Shown here: positions 9,071 through 17,536 of the stretch, one piece after another | How the letters are laid out: every line of letters begins with the position of its first letter | Numbering within the stretch: the stretch's first letter is position 1 | Origin: Bacillus sp. EB01 | GTDB lineage: Bacteria; Bacillota; Bacilli; Bacillales; Cytobacillaceae | Assembly (NCBI RefSeq): GCF_000613125.1 | Contig: NZ_HG964497.1 | Coordinates: forward strand, 1,309,710-1,373,709 | DNA length: 64,000 nucleotides | Direction: 5' to 3' | Notes under the pieces: model-generated | Told to the model about the DNA's origin: nothing | Database searches by the model: none | The model's input: only the letters and a program-made list of their open reading frames with translations | Position numbers and translations under genes: made by a program

Positions 9071-9970
9071 TTACCTGCGGTTGTCTACGTTGAATACATC
9101 CTGCATCGTGTCGGTAAAGTCATTGAATAGTCCGCGTCCATTACGGTCATTATCAATGTCGTTTGCGTAATTGTTCATGGTGTTATAAAAATCGTCATTA
9201 TACGAAATGTAAACTCTGTGGATCCTTTTGTTTGCAGTCCTAACCTGGTCAGCAATTTTTTGGTCGAAAGCAGTCGACACATTTTTATAGTCCTGGTCAC
9301 GAATAATATCGCCATTGTTACCGCCGAATGTCCTGTTATTTCCACCTTGATTGTTATTTCCACCTTGATTGTTATCTCCGTCTTGATTGTTATCTCCGTC
9401 TTGATTGTTGTTCATGTCATTTAATGTGCCGTTCCCGACTCCATATCCTAAGCCAACACCGCTGCCTGTTCCTGTTTCATAACCGAAACTGCCTGTATCA
9501 TTTCCAGCAGCTCCTCCATTGTTATTGTTATTCATTCCCTGGTTGATTCCGTTATTTCCATTTCCATTTCCATTTCCTTTATTTCCTGCATCACCTTTGC
9601 CATTGATGATTCCGTCATCACCATTTTGGTTGATTCGGCCATTTTCCAGCAGGTTGTTGTCATTACCGTTTTGGTTACCTTGTGTATTGGCGCGATTGCC
9701 ATTATTTTGATCATCGCCAAGTCTAACGGCAACATATGCATTGTTGTTTGAAATGATGACATGAGCCCTGTCGACCCTGTCAAGGCGCTCAACAGCACGG
9801 GCTGCTTTTTCCGAAACCCTAAGGTTCTGGTTGTCGTCAGCATTGTTTGTCCTGACATTGTTCGTCCTGACCCTGTTTGTTTGGGCACCGTTATCATTGT
9901 TGTCAGCACCACAGCCAGCAAGGCCAAAGAGCAATAAAGCTGAGAGCATAATCTTAAAACCGTTATTCAC
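9071..9970 (-). CDS. YhcN/YlaJ-type sporulation lipoprotein with Asn/Gly-rich insert
   Basis: A 299-residue lipoprotein. The signal peptide ends in the lipobox LAGC (Cys20). The N-terminal conserved part (VSEKAARAVERLDRVDRAHVIISNNNAYVAVRL) and the C-terminal part (KIADQVRTANKRIHRVYISYNDDFY) are the two halves of the YhcN/YlaJ domain of spore coat or cortex lipoproteins. They are split by about 130 residues of low-complexity Asn/Gly/Asp/Gln sequence, partly built of 18-bp repeats. The GTG at 9970 is chosen because AAGGAG lies 8 bases upstream; a GTG at 9979 would overlap that site. Expression in the sporulating cell is family knowledge, not visible in the sequence. Confidence 0.85.
   Translation of the reverse strand: MNNGFKIMLSALLLFGLAGCGADNNDNGAQTNRVRTNNVRTNNADDNQNLRVSEKAARAVERLDRVDRAHVIISNNNAYVAVRLGDDQNNGNRANTQGNQNGNDNNLLENGRINQNGDDGIINGKGDAGNKGNGNGNGNNGINQGMNNNNNGGAAGNDTGSFGYETGTGSGVGLGYGVGNGTLNDMNNNQDGDNNQDGDNNQGGNNNQGGNNRTFGGNNGDIIRDQDYKNVSTAFDQKIADQVRTANKRIHRVYISYNDDFYNTMNNYANDIDNDRNGRGLFNDFTDTMQDVFNVDNRR
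9336..9415 (-). repeat. 18-bp coding tandem repeat in the spore lipoprotein
   Basis: About four units of an 18-bp motif (TTGATTGTTAT plus CTCCGTC or TTCCACC on the plus strand) encode six-residue repeats such as DNNQDG and NNNQGG. Length variation between strains is plausible. Confidence 0.7.
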
Positions 9971-10130
9971 AAAACTCACTCCTTTTTTTAATTTGGTTCA
10001 GAGTTAGTTTGTGAATATGGTACTGGTCATATTCACAAATAAAACTTGGAAAAAAAGCTTTTATAAAGTGTAGATTCCAGGGATTCAAATTTCTTTGCTT
10101 AAATTATTAATAAATATTTAGAATTTTCCG

Positions 10131-10160
10131 TTGACTTATTCCTCCTACTTCATTTATAAT
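10131..10160 (+). promoter_or_regulatory. Promoter of the metY-metX-hom operon
   Basis: A -35 TTGACT (10131-10136) and a -10 TATAAT (10155-10160) with an 18-bp spacer. Transcription would start about 45 bases before the riboswitch. Confidence 0.7.
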
Positions 10161-10213
10161 CCTCTATAACAACTGGTAGTAAAATGAACAGTAATTAAAA
10201 ACCACATATAAAT

Positions 10214-10324
10214 CTCTTATCCAGAGTGACGGAGGGGTCAGGCCCTATGAAGTCCGGCAACCTTCAAGTGAAAACTTGAAAAGGTGCTAATTCCTGCAGG
10301 TGTATTTTGCCTGGAAGATAAGAG
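10214..10324 (+). ncRNA. SAM-I (S-box) riboswitch aptamer
   Basis: P1 is formed by CTCTTATC (10214-10221) and GATAAGAG (10317-10324). Inside are the S-box signatures CAGAGTGACGGAGGG, GGCCCTATGAAGTCCGGCAACC and AAGGTGCTAATTCC. It binds S-adenosylmethionine; when SAM is abundant the following terminator forms and the methionine genes are off. Confidence 0.97.
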
Positions 10325-10328
10325 GAGG

Positions 10329-10360
10329 AACCCCCTCTTCTTATGGAGAGGGGGTTTTTT
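10329..10360 (+). terminator. Riboswitch-controlled intrinsic terminator
   Basis: AACCCCCTC and GAGGGGGTT arms run into TTTTTT directly after the aptamer. This is the expression platform of the S-box. Confidence 0.93.
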
Positions 10361-10422
10361 ATATGAATTATTCATTTGCTGCCTGAATCACATAGGAATT
10401 AAAAATTGGAGGGATTCACATA

Positions 10423-11748
10423 ATGACAAATCAAAATGAAAACTTTGGCTTAGAGACACTATTATTGCACGGTGGGCAAACCCCTGATCCTGTAACTGGA
10501 TCAAGGGCAGTCCCTATTTACCAGACAACTTCCTATGTGTTTAAGGATACCGACCATGCACAGAACCTATTTTCTCTTGCGGAGTCAGGAAATATTTACA
10601 CAAGGATTATGAATCCAACAACTGATGTACTGGAAAAAAGAATTGCCCTTCTTGAGGGAGGCGCGGCTGCCCTTGCTGTTTCTTCCGGTATGGCCGCTAT
10701 TTCATTGGCGATTATGAACCTTGCTGAGGCTGGAGATGAGATTGTAGCCGCGGCGAACCTATATGGCGGCACATTTAACTTATTTGCTGTTACCCTTCCC
10801 AAATTTGGAATCAATGTGCGGTTTGTCGACTCGACCAACCCTGAGAACTTCCGTGAGGCAATCACACCTAAAACAAAGGCAATTTTCGGCGAGATCATTG
10901 GCAACCCAAGCTTGAATGTCTTTGATGTTGAGGCGGTTGCAGATATTGCCCATGAAAATGGCATCCCTCTCATCATAGACAACACGTTTGCTACTCCTTA
11001 TCAATGCAGGCCTATCGAATGGGGAGCGGATATTATCGTTCATTCAGCAACTAAGTGGATTGGAGGACACGGTACAACAATCGGCGGCCTTATTGTCGAT
11101 GCTGGGCGATTTGATTGGAACAGCGATAAATTCCCTGGCTTTACCGAGCCGGATCCAAGTTATAATGGCCTTCGCTTTGCCCAGGATGTCGGCCCGCTCG
11201 CCTTCATCACTAAGCTTCGTGTACAGCTTTTGAGGGACTTTGGCTCCTCGTTAAGCCCGCAAAGTGCTTTCCTCCTTCTGCAGGGACTTGAAACATTGCA
11301 CCTGAGAATTCAAAAGCACAATGAGAATGCCATTGAGATTGCCCAGTACTTAAAAGATCATCCAGCTGTTGAATGGGTTTCTTACCCAGGTCTAGAAGAT
11401 CATCCTAGTCATGAACTTGCAAAAAAATACCTTGGCGGCGGCTATGGCTCGATTATTGTTTTCGGCATTAAAGGCGGCCGGGAAGCAGGTAAAAAGGTTA
11501 TCGACAATATCAAACTGTGGTCCCATGTTGCAAATGTTGGCGATGCAAAGTCACTGATTATCCATCCAGCTTCTACTACACACCAGCAGCTCAGTGCAGA
11601 GGATCTTGGGAAAAGCGGCGTAACCGAAGAGCTAATCAGACTTTCAGTCGGACTTGAAACTGTAAAGGATCTAAAGGAAGACTTGGACCAGGCTTTCTCG
11701 AAGGCTGCAAGTGTTTCGGCCAGACCTGAGGAACAGCTCAATCGATGA
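10423..11748 (+). CDS. metY: O-acetylhomoserine sulfhydrylase (aminocarboxypropyltransferase), MetY
   Basis: A 441-residue Cys/Met-metabolism PLP enzyme. The PLP lysine is Lys211 in [11 protein letters not shown], and the substrate-binding YTRIMNPT and SSGMAAI motifs are present. The length and the insert after the PLP lysine fit O-acetylhomoserine sulfhydrylase rather than the shorter cystathionine gamma-synthases. It makes homocysteine directly from O-acetylhomoserine and sulfide in the cytoplasm. It is the first gene after the SAM-I riboswitch, has a GGAGGG site, and overlaps metX by 4 bases (ATGA), so the enzyme and its substrate supplier are translated together. Confidence 0.95.
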   Translation: MTNQNENFGLETLLLHGGQTPDPVTGSRAVPIYQTTSYVFKDTDHAQNLFSLAESGNIYTRIMNPTTDVLEKRIALLEGGAAALAVSSGMAAISLAIMNLAEAGDEIVAAANLYGGTFNLFAVTLPKFGINVRFVDSTNPENFREAITPKTKAIFGEIIGNPSLNVFDVEAVADIAHENGIPLIIDNTFATPYQCRPIEWGADIIVHSATKWIGGHGTTIGGLIVDAGRFDWNSDKFPGFTEPDPSYNGLRFAQDVGPLAFITKLRVQLLRDFGSSLSPQSAFLLLQGLETLHLRIQKHNENAIEIAQYLKDHPAVEWVSYPGLEDHPSHELAKKYLGGGYGSIIVFGIKGGREAGKKVIDNIKLWSHVANVGDAKSLIIHPASTTHQQLSAEDLGKSGVTEELIRLSVGLETVKDLKEDLDQAFSKAASVSARPEEQLNR

Positions 11749-12827
11749 GAGCAGAACATTCATCGATACGTTTTGAAACGGCAGCTCCGCCGGAATATGG
11801 AACGATAAAAGTCGGTGACCTTGTACTTGAAAGCGGTGTGATACTCCCTGAAACCGAGCTAACCTTCGAAAGGACCGGGAATAGGGGAGGCCCTATCATC
11901 CTGGTTTGCCATGCTCTAACAGGAAATCAGTTTACGATTGGTACGGAAAACTATCCCGGCTGGTGGCATGGCCTGATTGGTGATGGAAAGTATATCGATA
12001 CGAAAGAATATGAGGTTATTACGTTCAATGTATTGGGAGGCTGCTCGGGATCAACTGGTCCAACTAGTATAAATCCTCTTTCGAACAAACCTTACCAATT
12101 GGACTTTCCAAAAATAACGATAAGAGACATTGTCCATGCACAGTACTTGGCACTCCGCAAACTTGGTATTGATAAATTAAAAGCGGCGATTGGAGGGTCT
12201 CTTGGAGGTATGCAAGTGCTCGAATTGGCAATTGAATACCCTGATTTTACCGATTTAATCATTCCAATGGCCGTTACCCCTTTCTTAAGCGATTATGGGA
12301 TTGCTTTTAACGCAATAGGCCGTAACGCCATCATGCAGGACCCAGTCTGGAAAGGTGGCTTCTATTCAGAGACAGACAGGATTGCTGGATTGGAAATCGC
12401 CAGGATGGTCGGAATGGTCACCTACCGGACCGGCACCATGTTCAATCAGAGATTTAACAGAGAGCTAAAGGATGGAGACACTTTTCAGATTGAATCCTAT
12501 TTAAAATATCAGGGGCAAAAGCTTGCTTCCCGTTTTGATGCCAACAGCTATTTGTACTTGTTGGAGGCAATGGATTCGCATGATATTGGAAGAGGAAGGC
12601 TTGGCTGGAGGAAGGCTATTCAGCAAATTAATGCAAAAACCCTGCTGTTAGGCTATACGGGTGACTTGCTGTATCCTCCCGAACATGTAAAGGGAATTGC
12701 GGAAGCATTGGAGGAGGTTGGGAAAAAGGCTGATTATGTTGAAGTGGAGACTAACTTCGGGCATGACGGATTCCTTGCCGAGTTTTCAAAGTGGGGAGGA
12801 ATTCTCAAAGCTTCCCTAAAAATTTGA
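11745..12827 (+). CDS. metX: Homoserine O-acetyltransferase, MetX
   Basis: A 360-residue alpha/beta-hydrolase-fold acyltransferase. The nucleophile is Ser152 in GGSLGGMQ, and the C-terminal catalytic His is in [11 protein letters not shown]. It makes O-acetylhomoserine from homoserine and acetyl-CoA for MetY. B. subtilis uses the unrelated MetA for this step, so this operon follows the metX route. The start overlaps the metY stop, and the 3' end carries the ribosome site apparently meant for hom. Confidence 0.94.
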   Translation: MRAEHSSIRFETAAPPEYGTIKVGDLVLESGVILPETELTFERTGNRGGPIILVCHALTGNQFTIGTENYPGWWHGLIGDGKYIDTKEYEVITFNVLGGCSGSTGPTSINPLSNKPYQLDFPKITIRDIVHAQYLALRKLGIDKLKAAIGGSLGGMQVLELAIEYPDFTDLIIPMAVTPFLSDYGIAFNAIGRNAIMQDPVWKGGFYSETDRIAGLEIARMVGMVTYRTGTMFNQRFNRELKDGDTFQIESYLKYQGQKLASRFDANSYLYLLEAMDSHDIGRGRLGWRKAIQQINAKTLLLGYTGDLLYPPEHVKGIAEALEEVGKKADYVEVETNFGHDGFLAEFSKWGGILKASLKI

Positions 12828-14098
12828 GGAGGGATTTAAATGGCGACATCCATGTTGCACTATTGGGCTTTGGCACAGTCGGCAAAGGAGTATACGAAAC
12901 AATCAAGTCCCATCAGGTAAGGTTAAAAGCAATCCTGGGTAAAAATGTAAAGGTTGCGGCCATACTTGTAAGGGATGTTGAAAAACATCAAGTGCAAGAT
13001 GATGACATCCTCCTAACCTCAAATTTTAATGACATTTTAAATTTGCCGAAGCTTGATGTGGTAATAGAAGCAATTGTTGGCAGGGAACCAGGTTATACTT
13101 ATTTGAAAAAATCAATTGAAAAAGGCTGCCACATTATAACCGCGAATAAGGAAATGTTTGCTTACCATGGAAGTGAACTTCTTGAACATGCTTCCAGATA
13201 TCATGTTGCCTGTGGGTTTGAAGCGACTGTTGCCGGTGGAATCCCTGCAATCCAAACGGTCAGAACACTTTTGAATGTTAACAAAATTATAAGGATTGAA
13301 GGAATTGTTAACGGAACCTCCAATTATATATTGTCCAAAATGCGTGTGGAGGGAGTTTCATTCCATAAGGCACTTCAGGCTGCCCAGGATAAAGGATATG
13401 CCGAGGCAGACCCAAGCAGTGATATTGAAGGGTATGACGCGTTTTATAAAGCCATGGTGTTAAGCCAAATTGCGTTTGGGAAACAGCCGGAGTGGCAGAG
13501 GGTAACAAGGAAAGGGATATCGGGGATTTCCTACTCTCAAATTCGACTCTTTTCAGAGTGGGGATTGCGTGTAAAGCATGTCATCTCACTTGAAAAAGGG
13601 ACCCGGGGCATCAGTTGCTCCGTTAAACCTGTGCTTGTTGCTCCCTCGAATCCGTTGTACTCGGTTGAGGGTGTTCAAAATGCCGTTTCAATAGATGCGG
13701 ATATCGTTGGGAATATAACTCTTCAAGGGCCAGGTGCCGGGAAGTTTCCAACTGCAAGTGCCATTGTAGAGGATTTAATCCAGCTTAACCCTAAACAGGG
13801 CTGTTACTTTGAAGGGAAAGAGAATGTCCGGTTTAAAAAAGCCCCGTTGCAAAAATGGGTTGTTCTAACTAAACAAACGAACCTATTCACATCGGGATCC
13901 TTCGAAGTAATAGCCATTGCGCCAGAAAAGGCTGTTATTGTGAAGGGGAAGGAAAAGGATATAGATAAATTGCTTGAGGTTAATCCAGGATTAAAAATCT
14001 ACCAGCTTTATGGCCACATTAGCAAAGGGTTCACGGAAAACACTCAGCACAATGACACTAGTGTAAGAAGAAAGGTGGCTGTCCCTGAAGGCATATAA
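12791..14098 (+). CDS. hom: Homoserine dehydrogenase, with an out-of-frame natural start
   Basis: NAD(P)-dependent homoserine dehydrogenase, which makes the homoserine used by MetX. The Rossmann motif VALLGFGTVGKGV begins at about 12857; NGTSNYILSKM and AEADPSSDIEGYDAFYK are family signatures. The open frame starts at a GTG (12791) inside metX with no ribosome site; a TTG at 12824 is also in frame. The strong AGGAGG at 12827-12832 sits 7 bases before an ATG at 12840, but that ATG is one base out of frame and reads a 26-codon peptide to a TAA. One extra G (ATGGGC) would put ATG in frame and yield a normal N-terminus MGDIHV. This is either a real 1-base deletion that weakens hom, a frameshifting start, or a sequencing error. 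Possibly a second hom, since many bacilli have hom-thrC-thrB elsewhere. Confidence 0.85.
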   Translation: MGRNSQSFPKNLRRDLNGDIHVALLGFGTVGKGVYETIKSHQVRLKAILGKNVKVAAILVRDVEKHQVQDDDILLTSNFNDILNLPKLDVVIEAIVGREPGYTYLKKSIEKGCHIITANKEMFAYHGSELLEHASRYHVACGFEATVAGGIPAIQTVRTLLNVNKIIRIEGIVNGTSNYILSKMRVEGVSFHKALQAAQDKGYAEADPSSDIEGYDAFYKAMVLSQIAFGKQPEWQRVTRKGISGISYSQIRLFSEWGLRVKHVISLEKGTRGISCSVKPVLVAPSNPLYSVEGVQNAVSIDADIVGNITLQGPGAGKFPTASAIVEDLIQLNPKQGCYFEGKENVRFKKAPLQKWVVLTKQTNLFTSGSFEVIAIAPEKAVIVKGKEKDIDKLLEVNPGLKIYQLYGHISKGFTENTQHNDTSVRRKVAVPEGI

Positions 14099-14198
14099 CT
14101 ATGCTTGAAGGGGCACTTTTTTTGCCCTCAGTTTAATGAAGAATAAAATCAGGCGGCACTTGGCAAGATAACCCTATCCTGTGTGACGGGGGTGAACC

Positions 14199-14768
14199 AT
14201 GCCTGACAAACAGCAAGATATGATCAATAATATTGATTCACTGGAAAAGAGTTTAACAGAAGTGTGGAACACTTACTGGCGGGAATACTCGTCCTTCGAT
14301 TCCTGGCAGTTTTGGGTGAACGCTGCCTTGCTAATTGCCCCGCTTATCCTATTATTTTTTACGATTGATAGAAAACGCGCTTTCCTACTGGGTTTTTATG
14401 GATTTTGTGTTCATTTCTTATTCACGTATATTGATGCATACAACTCTACTCACGGTAAGGTTTTTTACCCATATAAAGTCTTCCCTATACTGCCTTCGAG
14501 CTTCACACTGGATGTATCGCTGATTCCGGTCGTGTTTATGCTTACCTATCAATGGACGTTGAATAGAAATAAAAATTACTACTTGTATGCGATTATTGTA
14601 TCGGCAATACTTGCATTCATTTTTAAGCCTATTTATGTCTCTGCTAATCTAATGGTACTGAAGCAAGGTACGAATTACCTAACCTTATTTATCTGCTATT
14701 TGATTGTGGTCCTTTTGGCAAAATGGCTGACGAACCTTTTTATTTATTTCAATGATAAAGCAAAATGA
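14199..14768 (+). CDS. CBO0543-family integral membrane protein
   Basis: A 189-residue protein with a hydrophilic N-terminal helix and about five membrane segments (about residues 40-58, 66-85, 103-120, 127-150, 155-183). It resembles the CBO0543 family of Firmicute membrane proteins, which has no known function. Ribosome site GGGGGTG lies before the ATG. It stands alone between hom and an rfbF remnant. Confidence 0.7.
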   Translation: MPDKQQDMINNIDSLEKSLTEVWNTYWREYSSFDSWQFWVNAALLIAPLILLFFTIDRKRAFLLGFYGFCVHFLFTYIDAYNSTHGKVFYPYKVFPILPSSFTLDVSLIPVVFMLTYQWTLNRNKNYYLYAIIVSAILAFIFKPIYVSANLMVLKQGTNYLTLFICYLIVVLLAKWLTNLFIYFNDKAK

Positions 14769-14933
14769 ATACTTGGGAATAAAGTTGCACTCCTGATGAA
14801 GGAGTGTTTTTTTGAAGTAAAAAGGGCGCATAATATTTTGCGGATTGAAGGAGCTTTGGGAAAGTATTGGAGCCACTTCGTTTGTGAATGGTATTGCCAA
14901 AAACTGAACACGTGCACAAGCAACACCTGTACA

Positions 14934-15324
14934 TCCTGGTTGACAAATGAAAAATCCTCCATTGATCCACATTCCATCCCCCGGAAGCTTTTCCTGCATT
15001 TTAGACACTGAATCGGCTTCTGTTATTTGTAATGAACCGAATCTTCCCTCAGGCTGGATTGCAGTTACATTTGAAAATAACTGGTTTACCTGCATTTGAT
15101 AAATCAATTGTAAAATCAGAGTGATTGAGAAGGTAATTCACAAAGTATTCTTTAATCTTATATCCTAGACATATCACAAAATCATTGAAACAATATGTCG
15201 AATAGATTTTCATAATATGCCAAAGGATAGGATGATAGCCGATTTTTATTAATGGTTTTGGAATTGTATGGGTTTCCTCGCTTATCCTTGTCCCGAATCC
15301 GCCAGCCAGAATCACAACTTTCAT
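14934..15324 (-). pseudogene. rfbF: Decayed glucose-1-phosphate cytidylyltransferase (RfbF) remnant
   Basis: Read leftward from 15324, the first about 75 codons (MKVVILAGGFGTRISEETH, IPKPLIKIG, ILWHIMKIYS, FNDFVICLGYK) match the N-terminus of RfbF, the CTP:glucose-1-phosphate cytidylyltransferase of CDP-sugar (O-antigen or capsule) synthesis. Near 15075 the match jumps frame and skips about 60 residues to TAIQPEGRFG, then GDGMWINGGFF, and ends about 14934; the C-terminal third is missing. The remnant therefore has a large internal deletion, a frameshift and a 3' truncation. It shows that a CDP-hexose biosynthetic cluster once stood here or was transferred here. No partner genes remain. Confidence 0.85.
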
Positions 15325-15665
15325 ATTAACACCCCTTGTAACAATACTTTTCTATCAAAATTATCATTGTCATTAGTATCCTGGAACAGATTAAATATCC
15401 CCCTTTCTCCTGACAGTAAGATATGCAGAAAATATCTTATCACATGGACTACTGTGCAATCATGATGTAAACTTTGGATTAAAAGCAGTTTTTTTTAGAT
15501 TGAGTTAGAGACGGCTGACTCTTGGAATGGTAACAAAAATAGAAAGAGCGAAAATCATCAGTCGAAGTGGAAGTTTCGTTCCTTCCAGTATTTGAACAGG
15601 AAAATAGTAGACATTTTTAATAGGGGGGCTGTTGGTTACATAAAAAGATAAAAGGGGGCAGAGAT
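15325..15665. other. Intergenic region between rfbF remnant and acetyltransferase gene
   Basis: About 340 A+T-rich bases. No convincing coding frame, RNA or repeat was recognised. The left part presumably held the rfbF promoter and the right part that of the acetyltransferase gene. Confidence 0.4.
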
Positions 15666-16226
15666 ATGAATCCAATTTTACTGGAATTTCCTTCAGAATT
15701 TGAAACAGATAGACTTTTAATCAGACTGCCGAAACCAGGGGATGGCAAAGCCGTATACCAGGCCATCCAGGCCTCGCTTGAAGAGCTGAAACCATGGATG
15801 CCCTGGGCACATGCCAACCAAAGTGAGGACGACGTTGAAGCGAACATCAGGGAATCACATACGAAGTTTTTAATGAGGGAAGACTTAAGGCTGCTTGTAT
15901 TTAATAAGAGCACCGGTGAATTGATTGCTTCATCCGGTCTCCATCGCATTAACTGGGAGGTCCCTAAATTTGAAATAGGTTATTGGATAGACAGCAGATT
16001 TAGTGGAAAGGGCTTTATGACAGAGGCTGCAAAAGGGATTGCAAATTTTGCATTCAATGAACTTGGCGCAAAACGGGTTGAAATCCGCTGTGACTCGAGA
16101 AATGAAAAAAGCAGAAAGATTCCGGAAAGGCTCGGTTTCCAACTGGAAGGTATCTTGAAAAATGATAGTATTGATGTAGTGGGAAATCTCTCTTCCACAT
16201 GCATTTTTGCAAAAACCACCATTTGA
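15666..16226 (+). CDS. GNAT N-acetyltransferase, RimL/RimJ type
   Basis: A 186-residue acetyltransferase of the family that includes ribosomal-protein-serine N-acetyltransferase. It has the N-terminal ETDRLLIRLP strand and the acetyl-CoA loop region IDSRFSGKGFMTEAAKG, followed by GAKRVEIRCDSRNEKSRKIPERLGF. The usual N-S-R-V is replaced by the close variant NEKSRKIPERLGF. Substrate is unknown. AAGGGGG precedes the start, and the GDPD gene follows 46 bases downstream on the same strand. Confidence 0.87.
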   Translation: MNPILLEFPSEFETDRLLIRLPKPGDGKAVYQAIQASLEELKPWMPWAHANQSEDDVEANIRESHTKFLMREDLRLLVFNKSTGELIASSGLHRINWEVPKFEIGYWIDSRFSGKGFMTEAAKGIANFAFNELGAKRVEIRCDSRNEKSRKIPERLGFQLEGILKNDSIDVVGNLSSTCIFAKTTI

Positions 16227-16272
16227 TAATTTTCGGGGCATTGTCCATTTGGGCAATGCTTTTTAAAAGGAG

Positions 16273-17229
16273 ATGGAAATCCTGAAAAGGAAGTGGAAAC
16301 GCGCAATAATAGCCCTCATTATCCTTGTCTTATTTATGTTCCTGAATAACACTTCTTATTTTTCCAAAAGCAAGGCAGACCCCAAGCTCCTGGCTCATCG
16401 AGGCTTGGCACAAACCTTCCCGATGGACGGGATTACCAATGAAACATGTACGGCCGAGCGGATTTATCCACCTGAACATCCGTATTTAGAAAACACACTG
16501 CCTTCAATGGAGGCAGCATTCGCGGCAGGAGCCGATATAGTCGAGCTTGATATCCATCCGACAAAGGACGGAAAGTTTACTGTATTCCATGATTGGACTC
16601 TAGACTGCAGAACGAATGGGACCGGAATTACACGAGACCATACAATGGAAGATCTGAAGGCCCTTGATATTGGTTATGGGTATACCGCCGATAATGGAAA
16701 GACGTATCCTTTCCGTGGGAAAGGGGTCGGACTAATGCCTTCTCTTGAGGAGGTGCTGTTAGAGTTTCCGGACAAGGAGTTATTACTTCATATTAAAAGC
16801 AATGATCCTAATGAGGGGAAAATGCTGGCTGAATATTTGCGTACTGTAAGTAGATTGGAGCATATATCGGTATACGGCGGAGACGAACCTATCGCATCGC
16901 TGTTAAAAGAGCTTCCAGAGGTGCGGGCGATGTCGAAGGCTACCCTAAAAAGCTGCCTCCTTCCGTATATAGCGATTGGCTGGACTGGATTTATTCCGGA
17001 TGCATGCAAGAACACCCAGCTTCATATACCCGAGAAAATTGCACCCGTTATCTGGGGTTGGCCGGGAAAATTTAGTTCCAGGATGGATAGTGCAGGAACA
17101 AGGGTAGTTTTAGTCGCGGGAGATGGAGGTTTTTCAGAAGGGTTTGACACTAAAGAGGATATAAAACGATTGCCGAAAGGGTATTCTGGATGGGTTTGGA
17201 CAAACCGGATTGATAGAGTCAGTGAGTAG
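16273..17229 (+). CDS. Membrane-anchored glycerophosphodiester phosphodiesterase
   Basis: A 318-residue GDPD-family (TIM-barrel) enzyme behind one N-terminal membrane segment (residues 10-27). Catalytic motifs are AHRG, the metal-binding VELDIHPTKDG, and VFHDWTLDCRTNG. It would hydrolyse glycerophosphodiesters to glycerol-3-phosphate and an alcohol on the outer face. The start is odd: AAGGAG touches the ATG at 16273 with no spacer, while the codon at ideal spacing is CTG (16282). Either start keeps the membrane anchor. Confidence 0.88.
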   Translation: MEILKRKWKRAIIALIILVLFMFLNNTSYFSKSKADPKLLAHRGLAQTFPMDGITNETCTAERIYPPEHPYLENTLPSMEAAFAAGADIVELDIHPTKDGKFTVFHDWTLDCRTNGTGITRDHTMEDLKALDIGYGYTADNGKTYPFRGKGVGLMPSLEEVLLEFPDKELLLHIKSNDPNEGKMLAEYLRTVSRLEHISVYGGDEPIASLLKELPEVRAMSKATLKSCLLPYIAIGWTGFIPDACKNTQLHIPEKIAPVIWGWPGKFSSRMDSAGTRVVLVAGDGGFSEGFDTKEDIKRLPKGYSGWVWTNRIDRVSE

Positions 17230-17325
17230 TGCTTTTAGCAGTTTGTGAGTTGGCGGTCAGTGTCGCTGTTAACAATTGAAAACCTTGATAGAGATGCTTT
17301 TCCAAAAGTAAATAAAGATAAAATT

Positions 17326-17357
17326 GCCTCAGCGGATTCCAGCAGCTGGGGCTTTTT
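17326..17357 (+). terminator. Terminator after the GDPD gene
   Basis: GCCTCAGC and GCTGGGGC arms (7 of 8 pair, one wobble) run into TTTTT. Confidence 0.8.
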
Positions 17358-17481
17358 ATTGCACCTTTCAATAATTATACATTGGTATGCATGGAGAATG
17401 AAAGGTTGAAAATGAAAAGATAGATTATTCTAGGCGCTTTTACTATTTTTTTAAAAAAACAGAAATATTTTTAAAAGACGG

Positions 17482-17519
17482 GTTGCATAAATATTAATCT
17501 ATAATTATAATGATTCAAT
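17482..17519. promoter_or_regulatory. Possible tandem ARG boxes (ArgR/AhrC operator) upstream of argC
   Basis: Two sequences resemble the ARG box TNTGAATWWWWATTCANW: GTTGCATAAATATTAATC (17482-17499, about four mismatches) and a second with a perfect right half ATTCAA (17513-17518). They lie just before the argC ribosome site, where AhrC represses the arginine operon in B. subtilis. The match is imperfect, so this is an inference from position and sequence. Confidence 0.5.
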
Positions 17520-17536
17520 ATAAGGGAGGGAATGCA

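Noticed and set aside
9218..9710. Cys/Leu-rich plus-strand frames opposite the spore lipoprotein
   Set aside because: They are antisense to the Asn/Gly low-complexity region, whose repeats keep all frames open.
14105..14130. Terminator after hom
   Set aside because: Only about five G+C pairs form and the T run is in the loop rather than after the stem.
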